Assembly (NCBI RefSeq): GCF_013001275.1
Contig: NZ_JABDMV010000063.1
Span: forward strand, 1 to 60,951
Origin: Flaviramulus sp.
GTDB lineage: Bacteria > Bacteroidota > Bacteroidia > Flavobacteriales > Flavobacteriaceae
DNA: 60,951 nucleotides
Direction of reading: 5' to 3'
Shown: positions 17,119-25,984 of the stretch, one piece after another
How positions within the stretch are numbered: the stretch's first letter is position 1
Layout: the number at the start of each line of letters is the position of its first letter
Position numbers and translations under genes: made by a program
The notes under the pieces: model-generated
Databases searched by the model: none
What the model saw: only the letters and a program-made list of their open reading frames with translations
Told to the model about the DNA's origin: nothing

Positions 17119-20100
17119 AAATAAGCTTTTAATTGAATAGAACCAGAGTGAATGGTTTTACTAGTATCGGTTTTTCTTCCAAAATAACTTAAGTTTAGAT
17201 CTAAAAAATTAGTTAATTTTTTTTGTGCCAATAAACTCCAAGTAAAATTTTTCCCGGGTTGTAAACCTTCTAATAATTGGTAAGCCACTGGCGTATTTGC
17301 ATTTCCTGAATAGTTATTTGAAAAATAATTAAACTCGCCATTTATTGCACTTTTTTGGCTACTCGCTAATGAAAAAGAAGCACCGTACTTTTGTTGTTTT
17401 AATGATTCTAAATTCCCAACGGTATTCTCTTTACTTGCATATTGATAGAAAACATCAAAACTGGAATTATCATTAAATAAATAAGAAAGTTTAGGGTTAA
17501 ATCTGGCTTCGTTAAAATTGTAATTTTTACTCGCAAAATTCTCACTAATACTTTCGTTATTATCAAAAGCAGTAAACATATTAACAAGCCAATTCTCATT
17601 TATTTTATGATTAAAATTTAATTGATGACTTTTTAAGCCATTCTCTAAAAATCCTATCGATAAAATGTTTCTTGTGGTATTGTCAAGAAAAGTATATGAG
17701 GTTGTATAGTGCTGTTTTCCACGATTGTAAAATAATACATTTCTAAAATTTAATTGTAAACCAAGCTGGTCTTCTTCATTACTATTAAAAGGATTTAGAT
17801 TAAAGGTATTTCCATCACGCTTTGTTTTTCTATCAATTAAATAACTAGTTTGGTTGTAAAAATGAGACCAGAATTTTTGTGCTTTGTTTTCTGAGACCGA
17901 CCATTGTGATGGATTAATAATTAGCGATTGACTTAGTCTATTTTGATGTGTTTTTATAAATATTCGATTTGGTAAAAGCACTCGAATGTATTTACCTTGA
18001 TCTTGAAACTGAGCAATTTCAAATTCTTCTAACTCTTGAATTCCATTTTCATTATAATCTATCCAAGTATATGTGCCTTGTCCCGCTTCAACTTCAATAT
18101 AAGTAAAGTCTTGTTGAGGTAATGTCCCGGAATTCGTTTCAAAAATAGTATTCCACTGTATAATTTGCTTAAAAAGCTTTTGATTGAATTGCAATCGGGA
18201 ATTTATCGAATGTTCATCTTGAATGGAGACTTCCTCATTTTTTAAAGTTCTATAATTCGTGTATAATGATAAATTGGTGTTTTTATTTTGGATAAGTTTA
18301 GAATCTAAGTAAAAAGTGTTTGAAGTATTTACTTTTTCCAGTTTGTTATTTCTTAGGCTATCATTCACTCTATTTTTATAACCAAATTCGGCAAAAACTT
18401 TTGTACTATCTCCAACGCCAAAATAGATTTCGTATGATTTGAATTTCTGACTTAACGTTGTTAATGTTTGAGTTGCAACATCGCGCCGCTCATTATCCTC
18501 AACAGCTACTTTTGTTCCTAGCCAACTATTTTTCATACTATATGATATACGATTATAAGATCGTAAAAAGCTTGAAGTGGTAATATTTGAATTGGCATCT
18601 AAAAAGCTTGAATAAGATGAAATGTTAAAACGATTTAAAAGTAAATTAGCGTTAATAATATGTCGGTTACCATTAAAGCCATTTGAAAAATTTAAATGCT
18701 CAAATTGATAGTTTGTAAAACCTTTTTTATGATGAAACAACTTGAAACCAGATTGTAATAACATTTGATCTCCTATATTTAGACCAATTCCATTTATATT
18801 GGGTTGATCTAAATTCCAATCTCTATTAAATTCCGGATTATATAACCCTTCAATATTTCGGTAATCTTTACTTATATAATCGCTATCAACAATAGCTTCA
18901 ATGTTCCAAAGGCTATCATTTTTTATAAGCATTTGGTTTATGTTAAACTTAGCCGCAAACCCATTGTTGTTCTCATCATCCAAATTTGAAAACAAGTTTA
19001 AATCTTCTTTACTGGCTGAAGTTTCAAAGTTCAGAGTGGTCTTTTCTGAAGGTTTATAACTTCCATTTACAACTGCTATCTGCAAATTAGTTGGCGCAAT
19101 TAATTGTACTATTGGCGCATAATTACCTTGATTAACACCAACATATTCAAAAATGTTATTAATGGCATTAATACTGCTTAAAGCGTAGTCACCTTGATTG
19201 TTGCCAACTAAAGAGAAGGTAACTCGATACAATTCATCATTTGGGTCGTTAGAAAACACAAATATTTCAACACCTCCATTTAGTTCTTTCTTATATAAAA
19301 TTCTATTTTCATTTTGGCTTTCTCTAATTTCTGATGGCGCAACCATTTGGTCTAAATTGTCACCAGCATTAGCTAAAATTTGAACCTGTCCTTCGGATAG
19401 ATTTTGTTGTAAAGGCTGATTTTTAGCATCATTTTCAGAATATACCGAAACACCAATATTCAGTTTTTCACTTTCATAATTACCGCCACCATAAGCTACG
19501 AAACGCGAATAATTTCTATCACTAAATTGATAATCAACTGTAATACGCATTTCAGAAGTAATGGGAAATGTGGAGTTAAAAATAATTTCACCGGCGTTAT
19601 AATCGATAATATAATCTTGATTTTCGCCTCGTTTAACGGCTAAACCATTTACATAAACAGTTTCGCTACCAGAAACTATAAGAACAAACAATTCACCATT
19701 TTGCCCTTGTAATTTATAAGGTCCTTGGTTACCTTCTTGGGCCGTAAACTGACTTGATGTAAACTGCCCACGAACAATGGCTCCAGCCGCAAATAAATTG
19801 GTTCGATTATCATCGTCTCCCAAATTCACATTAAAATTTAATCCTTGAACACGTTTTGAAAAACTTGCGAAGTAAGAATCGGTATTTAGTAAATCGATAT
19901 CGCCAGCCCGAATATTCCATTGATCGCTAAACAATTCAATAAAAACTTGATCGAACTCATCCAATCGCTGGCTATATCCGCTTTCCTGCAAAGGAATGTT
20001 CGCGTCTTGTATAGAAGCTCTTAGCGACACTTTATCATTAAGTCTCCCTGTAATTTGAAGATCTAATTCACTATTTAAAACCGAGTTCTGATTGTTGCCT

Positions 20101-20534
20101 AGGGTAACTCCTCGCGAAATACTTCCGGAAGTTGTTAACCCGTCAAAAGGGATATAATTATTGGATGTGTTAGGTTGTGAAAGTTTATACAAAGTTTCAT
20201 TATTGTTATTAGCCACAACAATGGATTCATCTAATTGCTTATAAGTTTTAGTTAAAAACTCAGGAAATTTTAAGTAATTAATTATGATTGAATCAGTTTC
20301 GATTGGCTTTTTAAAAGTTAGCAGAGCTTTTCTAAAATCAACGAAGTATAATGAGGAATGTAAAACAATATTATTTTTTGTTTTGACTGAAAAAGAGCTG
20401 GAATTAATACTCACGCTATCAATTTGAATAGAATCTTTTGCGGCAACTTTTATGGTTCTATAATTTGAAGTTGGGTTTTGCGCAAACACACAAATGCCAA
20501 TTAATAAAATAATAATGCATGTAAAAAACTTCAT
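17115..20534 (-). CDS. Large outer-membrane beta-barrel protein, function unknown
   Basis: 1139 residues with a Sec signal peptide (about 1-19). The N-terminal 100 residues look like a periplasmic domain. From about 130 the pattern is alternating amphipathic beta strands with aromatic girdle residues, and the protein ends in a strand closing in Phe, as outer-membrane proteins do. Distinct stretches are GSISRGVTLGNNQNSVLNSELDLQ (shown only in part here), RAGDIDLL, and a domain with VYVNGLAVKRGENQDYIID followed by IDYNAGEIIF. Conserved hypothetical proteins of this kind are common in Bacteroidota. There is no TonB box, plug domain or T9SS tail that I can see. Monocistronic on the minus strand. 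Confidence 0.75.
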   Translation of the reverse strand: MKFFTCIIILLIGICVFAQNPTSNYRTIKVAAKDSIQIDSVSINSSSFSVKTKNNIVLHSSLYFVDFRKALLTFKKPIETDSIIINYLKFPEFLTKTYKQLDESIVVANNNNETLYKLSQPNTSNNYIPFDGLTTSGSISRGVTLGNNQNSVLNSELDLQITGRLNDKVSLRASIQDANIPLQESGYSQRLDEFDQVFIELFSDQWNIRAGDIDLLNTDSYFASFSKRVQGLNFNVNLGDDDNRTNLFAAGAIVRGQFTSSQFTAQEGNQGPYKLQGQNGELFVLIVSGSETVYVNGLAVKRGENQDYIIDYNAGEIIFNSTFPITSEMRITVDYQFSDRNYSRFVAYGGGNYESEKLNIGVSVYSENDAKNQPLQQNLSEGQVQILANAGDNLDQMVAPSEIRESQNENRILYKKELNGGVEIFVFSNDPNDELYRVTFSLVGNNQGDYALSSINAINNIFEYVGVNQGNYAPIVQLIAPTNLQIAVVNGSYKPSEKTTLNFETSASKEDLNLFSNLDDENNNGFAAKFNINQMLIKNDSLWNIEAIVDSDYISKDYRNIEGLYNPEFNRDWNLDQPNINGIGLNIGDQMLLQSGFKLFHHKKGFTNYQFEHLNFSNGFNGNRHIINANLLLNRFNISSYSSFLDANSNITTSSFLRSYNRISYSMKNSWLGTKVAVEDNERRDVATQTLTTLSQKFKSYEIYFGVGDSTKVFAEFGYKNRVNDSLRNNKLEKVNTSNTFYLDSKLIQNKNTNLSLYTNYRTLKNEEVSIQDEHSINSRLQFNQKLFKQIIQWNTIFETNSGTLPQQDFTYIEVEAGQGTYTWIDYNENGIQELEEFEIAQFQDQGKYIRVLLPNRIFIKTHQNRLSQSLIINPSQWSVSENKAQKFWSHFYNQTSYLIDRKTKRDGNTFNLNPFNSNEEDQLGLQLNFRNVLFYNRGKQHYTTSYTFLDNTTRNILSIGFLENGLKSHQLNFNHKINENWLVNMFTAFDNNESISENFASKNYNFNEARFNPKLSYLFNDNSSFDVFYQYASKENTVGNLESLKQQKYGASFSLASSQKSAINGEFNYFSNNYSGNANTPVAYQLLEGLQPGKNFTWSLLAQKKLTNFLDLNLSYFGRKTDTSKTIHSGSIQLKAYF

Positions 20535-20654
20535 CAGATATTAAACTGTAAATAGCTTAAAATATTTTGTTAATAGCTTCGTTAAAACTCCTGGTATATT
20601 TAATAGTGTAAATGTAACGCATTATTTAATTTAGCTAAAATTCTTATTAAGCTT

Positions 20655-21431
20655 ATGAAAATTATATCCTATAATGTTAATGGTATTCGTGCAGCCATAA
20701 ATAAAGGTTTTATTGATTGGATAAAAAGTGCAAATCCGGATGTTATTTGTTTGCAAGAAATCAAAGCTCTAAAAGAACAATTAGATTTGGATTTATTTGA
20801 AGAAGCGGGATATAAATTTAATTATTGGTTTAGCGCAGAAAAAAAAGGATATAGTGGTGTGGCTATTTTAAGTAAAATTGAACCAAATCATGTGGAATAC
20901 GGAACAGGAATAGCATCAATGGATTTTGAAGGGCGTAACATAAGAGCCGATTTTGATGGTTTTTCGGTAATGAGTTTGTATTTGCCTTCTGGAACAAATG
21001 ATGCACGATTAAATCATAAATTGGAATATATGGATATGTTTCAAGAATATATAAACAACCTAAAAAAAGAAATTCCAAATCTTGTTATCTGTGGAGATTA
21101 TAACATTTGCCACGAAGAAATAGATATTCATAACCCTAAAATGAAAGGTGTATCAGGATTTTTACCCGTTGAACGCGAATGGATTGGAAATTTTATTGAT
21201 AGCGGATTTATTGATTCATTCAGATATTTAAATCAAGAAAAACAACAATATTCCTGGTGGAGTTATCGTGCAAATGCTAGAGCAAACAATAAAGGTTGGC
21301 GACTAGACTATGCCATGGTTTCAAAACCATTACAAGAAAACATAAAAAGAGCCGTTATACTCACTGAAGCAGTTCATAGCGATCATTGCCCAATCCTTGT
21401 AGAAATTAAAAATAAAACTCCTAATAAATAA
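20655..21431 (+). CDS. xth: Exodeoxyribonuclease III (AP endonuclease)
   Basis: 258 residues, typical length. It repairs abasic sites and removes 3' blocks in DNA. The endonuclease/exonuclease/phosphatase fold motifs are all present: SYNVNGIRAA with Asn7, LQEIK with Glu35, GDYNICHEEIDIHNPK, and the C-terminal SDHCPI with the catalytic His. Its stop lies four bases before the next gene, so the two are likely co-transcribed. Confidence 0.95.
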   Translation: MKIISYNVNGIRAAINKGFIDWIKSANPDVICLQEIKALKEQLDLDLFEEAGYKFNYWFSAEKKGYSGVAILSKIEPNHVEYGTGIASMDFEGRNIRADFDGFSVMSLYLPSGTNDARLNHKLEYMDMFQEYINNLKKEIPNLVICGDYNICHEEIDIHNPKMKGVSGFLPVEREWIGNFIDSGFIDSFRYLNQEKQQYSWWSYRANARANNKGWRLDYAMVSKPLQENIKRAVILTEAVHSDHCPILVEIKNKTPNK

Positions 21432-21435
21432 ACAA

Positions 21436-22407
21436 ATGAGCCCAAATAAAATGAAAAACAGTTTAGTATTTGCCTTAACATTAGTCATGTTCGTGTCTTG
21501 TGTTTCCCCAAAAGTATATAAAGATTTGGAGGCAAAATATGCCGATTTAAAGCAAGAAAATAGAAAACTTTCAACAGATAATGAAGCCTTATTAAGGGCT
21601 AAAACAGCTGCCGAAAATGAATTGAAACAAATTCATATGGCTTATGACGAGGCTGTAGAGCAGCGCGATAAATTACAAGCTGATTATAATGCGATAAAAT
21701 CAAATTATGATAATTTAAAATCGTCGTATAACGCATTAGAAGAAAACAGTTCGGCGGCAATAGCAGCTAATTCACAAAAAAACAGAGAGTTATTAGCACA
21801 GTTAGAAGCCAAAGAACAAGCTTTAGCAGCAGAAAACGCACGTTTAGCAAAACTTAAAAAAGAATTGGAAGACCGATCAAATCGAGTAGCAGAATTAGAA
21901 AATGTTATTGCATCAAAAGATGCGGCAATGACGGCACTTAAAAATGCCATTTCAAGAGCATTAACCGATTTTGAGGGCAAAGGTTTAACCGTAGAGCAAC
22001 GTAACGGGAAAGTATATGTCTCAATGGAAAACAAATTATTATTTAGTTCAGGAAGTTGGGCAGTTGGTTCAGAAGGTAGAAGAGCGGTTCAACAGCTAGG
22101 AAACGTACTTGGCGATAATCCTGATATAGCCGTTTTAATTGAAGGGCACACCGATAATGTTCCATATCAAGGCAATGCACAACTAAGCGGTAACTGGGAT
22201 TTATCAACAAAACGAGCAACGGCTATCGTTAATATATTAAGAGAGAACAATTCTATTAACCCAGAAAATTTAACAGCCGCAGGTCGTGGTGAATATGCTC
22301 CAATAGCAACAAACTCCACAGCAGAAGGAAAAGCAAAAAACAGACGTATCGAGGTTATTTTAACTCCTAAATTAGATGAGCTTTCTAAGTTGTTAAACGA
22401 AAACTAG
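21436..22407 (+). CDS. OmpA-family lipoprotein with coiled-coil stalk
   Basis: 323 residues. The signal peptide has a lipobox (MFVSC). Residues about 30-170 are a long coiled coil rich in Ala, Glu, Lys and Leu. Residues about 190-315 form an OmpA-type peptidoglycan-binding domain (LLFSSGSWAV, IEGHTDNVPY, NWDLSTKRA, AAGRGEY, NRRIEV). It probably tethers the outer membrane to peptidoglycan. A second start codon at 21451 (MKNSLVF) gives a more usual signal peptide and may be the true start. Confidence 0.88.
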   Translation: MSPNKMKNSLVFALTLVMFVSCVSPKVYKDLEAKYADLKQENRKLSTDNEALLRAKTAAENELKQIHMAYDEAVEQRDKLQADYNAIKSNYDNLKSSYNALEENSSAAIAANSQKNRELLAQLEAKEQALAAENARLAKLKKELEDRSNRVAELENVIASKDAAMTALKNAISRALTDFEGKGLTVEQRNGKVYVSMENKLLFSSGSWAVGSEGRRAVQQLGNVLGDNPDIAVLIEGHTDNVPYQGNAQLSGNWDLSTKRATAIVNILRENNSINPENLTAAGRGEYAPIATNSTAEGKAKNRRIEVILTPKLDELSKLLNEN

Positions 22408-22410
22408 TAT

Positions 22411-22476
22411 TTGGGCGTCACCGCAAGGGTCGCGCTTTCGGTAGAAGTTTATCCTGAGGGAATTCGAAGGACTCTC
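22411..22476. repeat. Possible dispersed intergenic repeat
   Basis: This stretch is clearly more GC-rich than its surroundings. It joins two modules, GGGCGTCACCGCAAGGGTCG and ATCCTGAGGGAATTCGAAGG. The second resembles the short repeat CCTGAGCGAAGTCGAAGG found many times in some Bacteroidota and other genomes. It lies between a stop codon and a terminator and codes for nothing. Only one copy is seen in this window, so the repeat status is from memory. Confidence 0.5.
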
Positions 22477-22514
22477 TTCTAGGAGCTTCAACAAATGCCT
22501 CAATCCCTAACGCA

Positions 22515-22556
22515 TAAAAAACCTTTTAAAGCCACAATAGCTTTTAAAGGTTTTTT
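22515..22556 (+). terminator. Intrinsic terminator after the OmpA-like gene
   Basis: An AAAAAACCTTTTAAAGC stem pairs with GCTTTTAAAGGTTTTTT around a seven-base loop. It ends the xth/OmpA-like transcript. Confidence 0.88.
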
Positions 22557-22587
22557 ATATTTACAACTTGCCAAAAAAAAGTAATAA

Positions 22588-23619
22588 ATGAAATATACAA
22601 CACTCCCAAACACCAAGATAAAAGTTAGTAAAATTTGCTTAGGTTCCATGACATGGGGAAACCAAAACACCGAATCTGAAGGGCATGCCCAATTAGATTA
22701 CGCCTTGGATCATGGCGTGAATTTTATTGATACGGCGGAATTGTATCCAGTACCTGCAACAGCTGATACTAGTGGAAGAACTAGTGAAATTATTGGCACT
22801 TGGTTAAAAAAAACAGGCAAAAGAAATAAAGTGATTATAGCTTCTAAAATAGCTGGAACAGGTGATTACACAGCGCATATTAGAACCACAGGTTTTTCTA
22901 AGAGTGCAATAAAAGAAGCAATAGATTTAGAGTTAGCAAGATTACAAACAGATTATATTGATTTATATCAATTGCATTGGCCCGAGCGAGATACTAATAG
23001 ATTTGGAGTAAGAAATTATAAGTTAGATACGAAGTGGGACGATAACTTTAATGAAATTCTACATAGTTTAGATGCCGAAATAAAAGCAGGTAGAATCAGA
23101 AATATAGGTGTTTCAAATGAAAATTCTTGGGGAACTATGCGTTATTTGGAAGAATCAAAATATCATAATTTACCTAGAGTAATCACAATACAAAATGCTT
23201 ACTCAATGTTGACAAGAACCTTTGAAACTGATTTAGCAGAAGTTGCATTAAGGGAGAATGTGGGTTTATTGGCATATTCTCCTATGGCCTTTGGAGTGCT
23301 TTCTGGAAAATATATTAAAGGAAAAGCGGCAGATAACGCGCGGCTAAAGTTATTTCCAAGATTTGCTAGATATAGCGGTGAAAAAGCTTCAGAAGCAGCA
23401 AAACAATACTTGAAAATTGCTGAAGATAAAAATATGACGCTCGCTCAAATGAGTTTGGCGTTTGTAAATCAACAACCTTTTGTTACTAGTACAATAATTG
23501 GGGCTACTAATTTAAAGCAGCTAGAAGAAAATATAGATTCGATAAACGTTAAATTAAGTAATGATGTGTTAGAACAGATTAATGCTATACATAATGATTT
23601 TCCTAATCCGGCTCCTTAA
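22588..23619 (+). CDS. Aldo/keto reductase (Tas-like)
   Basis: 343 residues, an NADPH-dependent TIM-barrel oxidoreductase. The catalytic tetrad can be seen as Asp and Tyr in FIDTAELYP, Lys in ASKIAG, and His in YQLHWPERD. The AELYPVP and HWPERDTN motifs match the Tas subfamily of AKRs. The NADP-binding end includes STIIGATNLKQLEEN. Substrate unknown. Monocistronic, between two terminators. Confidence 0.9.
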   Translation: MKYTTLPNTKIKVSKICLGSMTWGNQNTESEGHAQLDYALDHGVNFIDTAELYPVPATADTSGRTSEIIGTWLKKTGKRNKVIIASKIAGTGDYTAHIRTTGFSKSAIKEAIDLELARLQTDYIDLYQLHWPERDTNRFGVRNYKLDTKWDDNFNEILHSLDAEIKAGRIRNIGVSNENSWGTMRYLEESKYHNLPRVITIQNAYSMLTRTFETDLAEVALRENVGLLAYSPMAFGVLSGKYIKGKAADNARLKLFPRFARYSGEKASEAAKQYLKIAEDKNMTLAQMSLAFVNQQPFVTSTIIGATNLKQLEENIDSINVKLSNDVLEQINAIHNDFPNPAP

Positions 23620-23654
23620 ATAATTGTTTTTGTTTGATATAATTTAATAAAAAC

Positions 23655-23691
23655 AAAAAACCCGCTACTTTAAAAGTTAGCGGGTTTTTTA
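23655..23691. terminator. Bidirectional terminator between aldo/keto reductase and RNase E/G genes
   Basis: An AAAAAACCCGCTA stem pairs with TAGCGGGTTTTTT. It lies between convergent genes and has A/T tracts on both sides, so it can act for both. Confidence 0.88.
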
Positions 23692-23692
23692 A

Positions 23693-25240
23693 TTATTTAA
23701 TTTGTTTACCATTTTTATCAAAAAAATGATATTCTAAATACGTGTAAGCATCTCTTGGTAAAATTTTAACCCATTTTTTGTGTTCTAAAAACCATTTAGA
23801 ACGTATAGATGGAAAGCCCTTTGTTAAAAAGGCTGCTATAAAAGGATGTGTGTTTAATGTCAACTTCTTATAGTCTTTTTTAAATAGTGTTTCGAGATCG
23901 TGATTTACTTTTTGCACGATTCCTATTGGTGCTTCAACCTCTGAGCCATTTATTATCTCATCAGGATTTTCCTCACGAGTTTTAATGTTCATTTCGGGTC
24001 TTACACGCTGTCTTGTTATTTGTATCAATCCAAATTTACTTGGAGGCAATATTTTATGTTTTGCCCTATCATCCTTCATTTCGTCACGAAGGTGATTGAA
24101 CAATTTTTGCCTATTTTCAGCACTCGTTAAATCAATAAAATCCACTACAATAATGCCGCCCATATCACGTAATCGTAATTGGCGAGCCATTTCAGTAGCT
24201 GCTATTAGATTAACTTCTAGCGCTGTATCCTCTTGGTTATTGGCTTTGTTTGATCTGTTTCCACTGTTTACATCTATAACATGCAGGGCTTCGGTATGTT
24301 CTATTACCAAATAGGCACCTTTTGCCATAGAAACGGTTTTTCCAAACGAGGTTTTTATTTGTCTTTCAATTCCAAATTTTTCAAAAATCGGAACGTTTGA
24401 CTGATACAATTTTACTATTGATTCTTTGCTAGGTGCAATTTCTTGCACATAATCTTTAATTTGAATGTAAAGCTCTTCATCATCAACATGTATACTTGTA
24501 AAGGTGTCATTGAATATGTCTCGTAAAATAGACGAGGCTTTATTCATTTCTCCTAAAACTTTACTAGGGTGATGTGCTTTGTGTAGCTTTTTGCACATTG
24601 CGGTCCAACGACCAAGCAAATTCTGCAAATCTTTATCTAGTTCAGCTACTTTTCTGCCTTTTGCTACTGTGCGTACAATAATACCAAAACCTTGCGGAGT
24701 AATACTCTTTACTAAGCGCTTTAGTCGGTCTTTTTCTTCTTTGTCTTCTATTTTTTGAGAAATAGAAATACGATTAGAAAAAGGAACTAAAACAATATAT
24801 CTACCAGCAATAGAAAGCTCTGAGCTTATTCTAGGGCCTTTTGTAGATATAGGTTCTTTTACTATTTGTACCAATAGCGATTGATTTGATTTTAAGACAT
24901 CGGCAATTTTGCCGTCTTTATCAATATCTTTTTCAAATGGGAAATTTTTCAATGAAAAATCTCTAAGTTTACCTGTGCTTACACTTTTTGTGAATTTTAA
25001 AAGTGAAGGAAGTTTTGGTCCTAAATCATGATAATGCAAAAAAGCATCTTTTTCATAACCCACATTTACAAATGCAGCATTTAGACCAGGAACAGCTTTT
25101 CTTATTTTGGCTATAAACACATCACCAACCGAAAAGTTATTAACTCCTTCATCTTTCTGTAATTCAATAAGTTTTCCATCTTTTAATAAGGCAAAATCAA
25201 CTTCTTCGGAACTAGATCTAATGATCAATTCTTTATCCAT
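23693..25240 (-). CDS. rng: Ribonuclease E/G family endoribonuclease
   Basis: 515 residues. It cleaves single-stranded RNA in rRNA maturation and mRNA decay. An S1 RNA-binding domain is at about 35-130 (VGDVFIAKIRKAVPGLNAAFVNVG), followed by the RNase H-like and DNase I-like catalytic core with VIDVNSGNRS and GGIIVVDFIDL carrying the metal-binding Asp residues. Beyond RQRVRPEM, where other family members carry the CPxC zinc link, this protein has no cysteine. Its length is of the RNase G kind, with no long C-terminal scaffold. It is downstream of HU and the small basic protein gene on the same strand. Confidence 0.93.
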   Translation of the reverse strand: MDKELIIRSSSEEVDFALLKDGKLIELQKDEGVNNFSVGDVFIAKIRKAVPGLNAAFVNVGYEKDAFLHYHDLGPKLPSLLKFTKSVSTGKLRDFSLKNFPFEKDIDKDGKIADVLKSNQSLLVQIVKEPISTKGPRISSELSIAGRYIVLVPFSNRISISQKIEDKEEKDRLKRLVKSITPQGFGIIVRTVAKGRKVAELDKDLQNLLGRWTAMCKKLHKAHHPSKVLGEMNKASSILRDIFNDTFTSIHVDDEELYIQIKDYVQEIAPSKESIVKLYQSNVPIFEKFGIERQIKTSFGKTVSMAKGAYLVIEHTEALHVIDVNSGNRSNKANNQEDTALEVNLIAATEMARQLRLRDMGGIIVVDFIDLTSAENRQKLFNHLRDEMKDDRAKHKILPPSKFGLIQITRQRVRPEMNIKTREENPDEIINGSEVEAPIGIVQKVNHDLETLFKKDYKKLTLNTHPFIAAFLTKGFPSIRSKWFLEHKKWVKILPRDAYTYLEYHFFDKNGKQIK

Positions 25241-25390
25241 TTAGTTAATTTTAATTCCATTACACAGAATCGTGTAACAGATGGATTATACATTATTTTT
25301 TCACAGGATTTTTAATATCCGTGGAGTTCATAAAACACAAAATGTGCTAAAAAATTAATGAACTCATTTCAAAGAACTTGTTGTTTTTTA

Positions 25391-25430
25391 AAATCAAAAA
25401 AAGTAGTTTGTCTAACTACTTCTTTGATTT
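25391..25430 (-). terminator. Hairpin after the small basic protein gene
   Basis: A long inverted repeat (AAATCAAAGAAGTAGTT and its near complement) directly after the 25429 stop. On the minus strand it ends in a T-rich run. It could separate the hup/small-protein transcript from rng. Confidence 0.75.
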
Positions 25431-25521
25431 ATTTTTTCTTTTTGTGACGGTTAGCGCGTCTACGTTTTTTACGTTTGTGCGTCGCTACCTTATGTCTTTT
25501 TCTTTTTTTACCACTTGGCAT
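25429..25521 (-). CDS. Tiny Arg/Lys-rich ribosomal-type protein (AURKAIP1/COX24-like)
   Basis: 30 codons from ATG at 25521 to TAA. The product begins MPSGKKRKRHKVATHKRKK and is about two thirds Lys, Arg and His. Highly similar tiny proteins are conserved across Bacteroidota. They resemble the AURKAIP1/COX24 C-terminal motif of mitochondrial mS38 and the small mycobacterial ribosomal protein bS22. I infer a small ribosomal subunit protein, but that assignment is from memory of family patterns. It lies 32 bases downstream of hup on the same strand, with a hairpin after its stop. Confidence 0.72.
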   Translation of the reverse strand: MPSGKKRKRHKVATHKRKKRRRANRHKKKK

Positions 25522-25553
25522 AAATAGTGTATTTTTAAATTAATAATTCGATT

Positions 25554-25844
25554 TTATTTAATTTCTACGTTTGATTTAACACCTTCAACAAAAACTTTTG
25601 CAGGTTTAAATGCAGGAATATTATGAGCTGGAATTTTAATAGTAGTATTTTTTGAAATATTTCTACCAGTTTTTTCGGCTCTAGCTTTAATAATGAAGCT
25701 TCCAAAGCCTCTTAAATACACATTATCACCACTTTCTAAAGAGGTTTTTACTTCTTCCATGAATGTCTCAACAGTTGCTTGAACATCACCTTTTTCAATT
25801 CCTAATTTTTCTGAAATTTTTGCTACTAAATCAGCCTTCGTCAT
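25554..25844 (-). CDS. hup: HU-family DNA-binding protein
   Basis: 96 residues, the expected length. HU bends and compacts DNA. The family signature GFGSFIIKARAEKTGRNISK covers residues about 47-66 and the flexible arm holds the Pro that intercalates DNA (PAHNIPAFKP). The N-terminal helices read MTKADLVAKISEKLG. A TATATTTG -7 box with TTTG upstream precedes it. The tiny basic protein gene follows. Confidence 0.95.
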   Translation of the reverse strand: MTKADLVAKISEKLGIEKGDVQATVETFMEEVKTSLESGDNVYLRGFGSFIIKARAEKTGRNISKNTTIKIPAHNIPAFKPAKVFVEGVKSNVEIK

Positions 25845-25889
25845 TTTGATATATTGTTTATTTGGTTACTATTAATTCTAAAAGGGATG

Positions 25890-25922
25890 CAAATATAGGG
25901 ATTAAATTTTCAATATTTCAAA
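25890..25922 (-). promoter_or_regulatory. Promoter of hup
   Basis: On the minus strand TTTG (25922-25919), a 21-base spacer and TATATTTG (25897-25890) match the Bacteroidota -33/-7 pattern. The hup ATG at 25844 is about 40 bases from the predicted start of transcription. Confidence 0.65.
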
Positions 25923-25955
25923 CCTAATTCATTAAAATTTAAGATAATAAACGAT

Positions 25956-25963
25956 TATTTTTG
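25956..25963 (+). promoter_or_regulatory. Putative -7 element (TATTTTTG) of mutY
   Basis: Fits TAnnTTTG and ends 21 bases before the mutY ATG. No convincing -33 element. Confidence 0.4.
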
Positions 25964-25984
25964 TTTCCTTGATCAATTAAATTA

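Noticed and set aside
21705-22034. Minus-strand frame rich in Ser and Ala inside the OmpA-like gene
   Set aside because: Antisense shadow of the coiled-coil region; no independent evidence.
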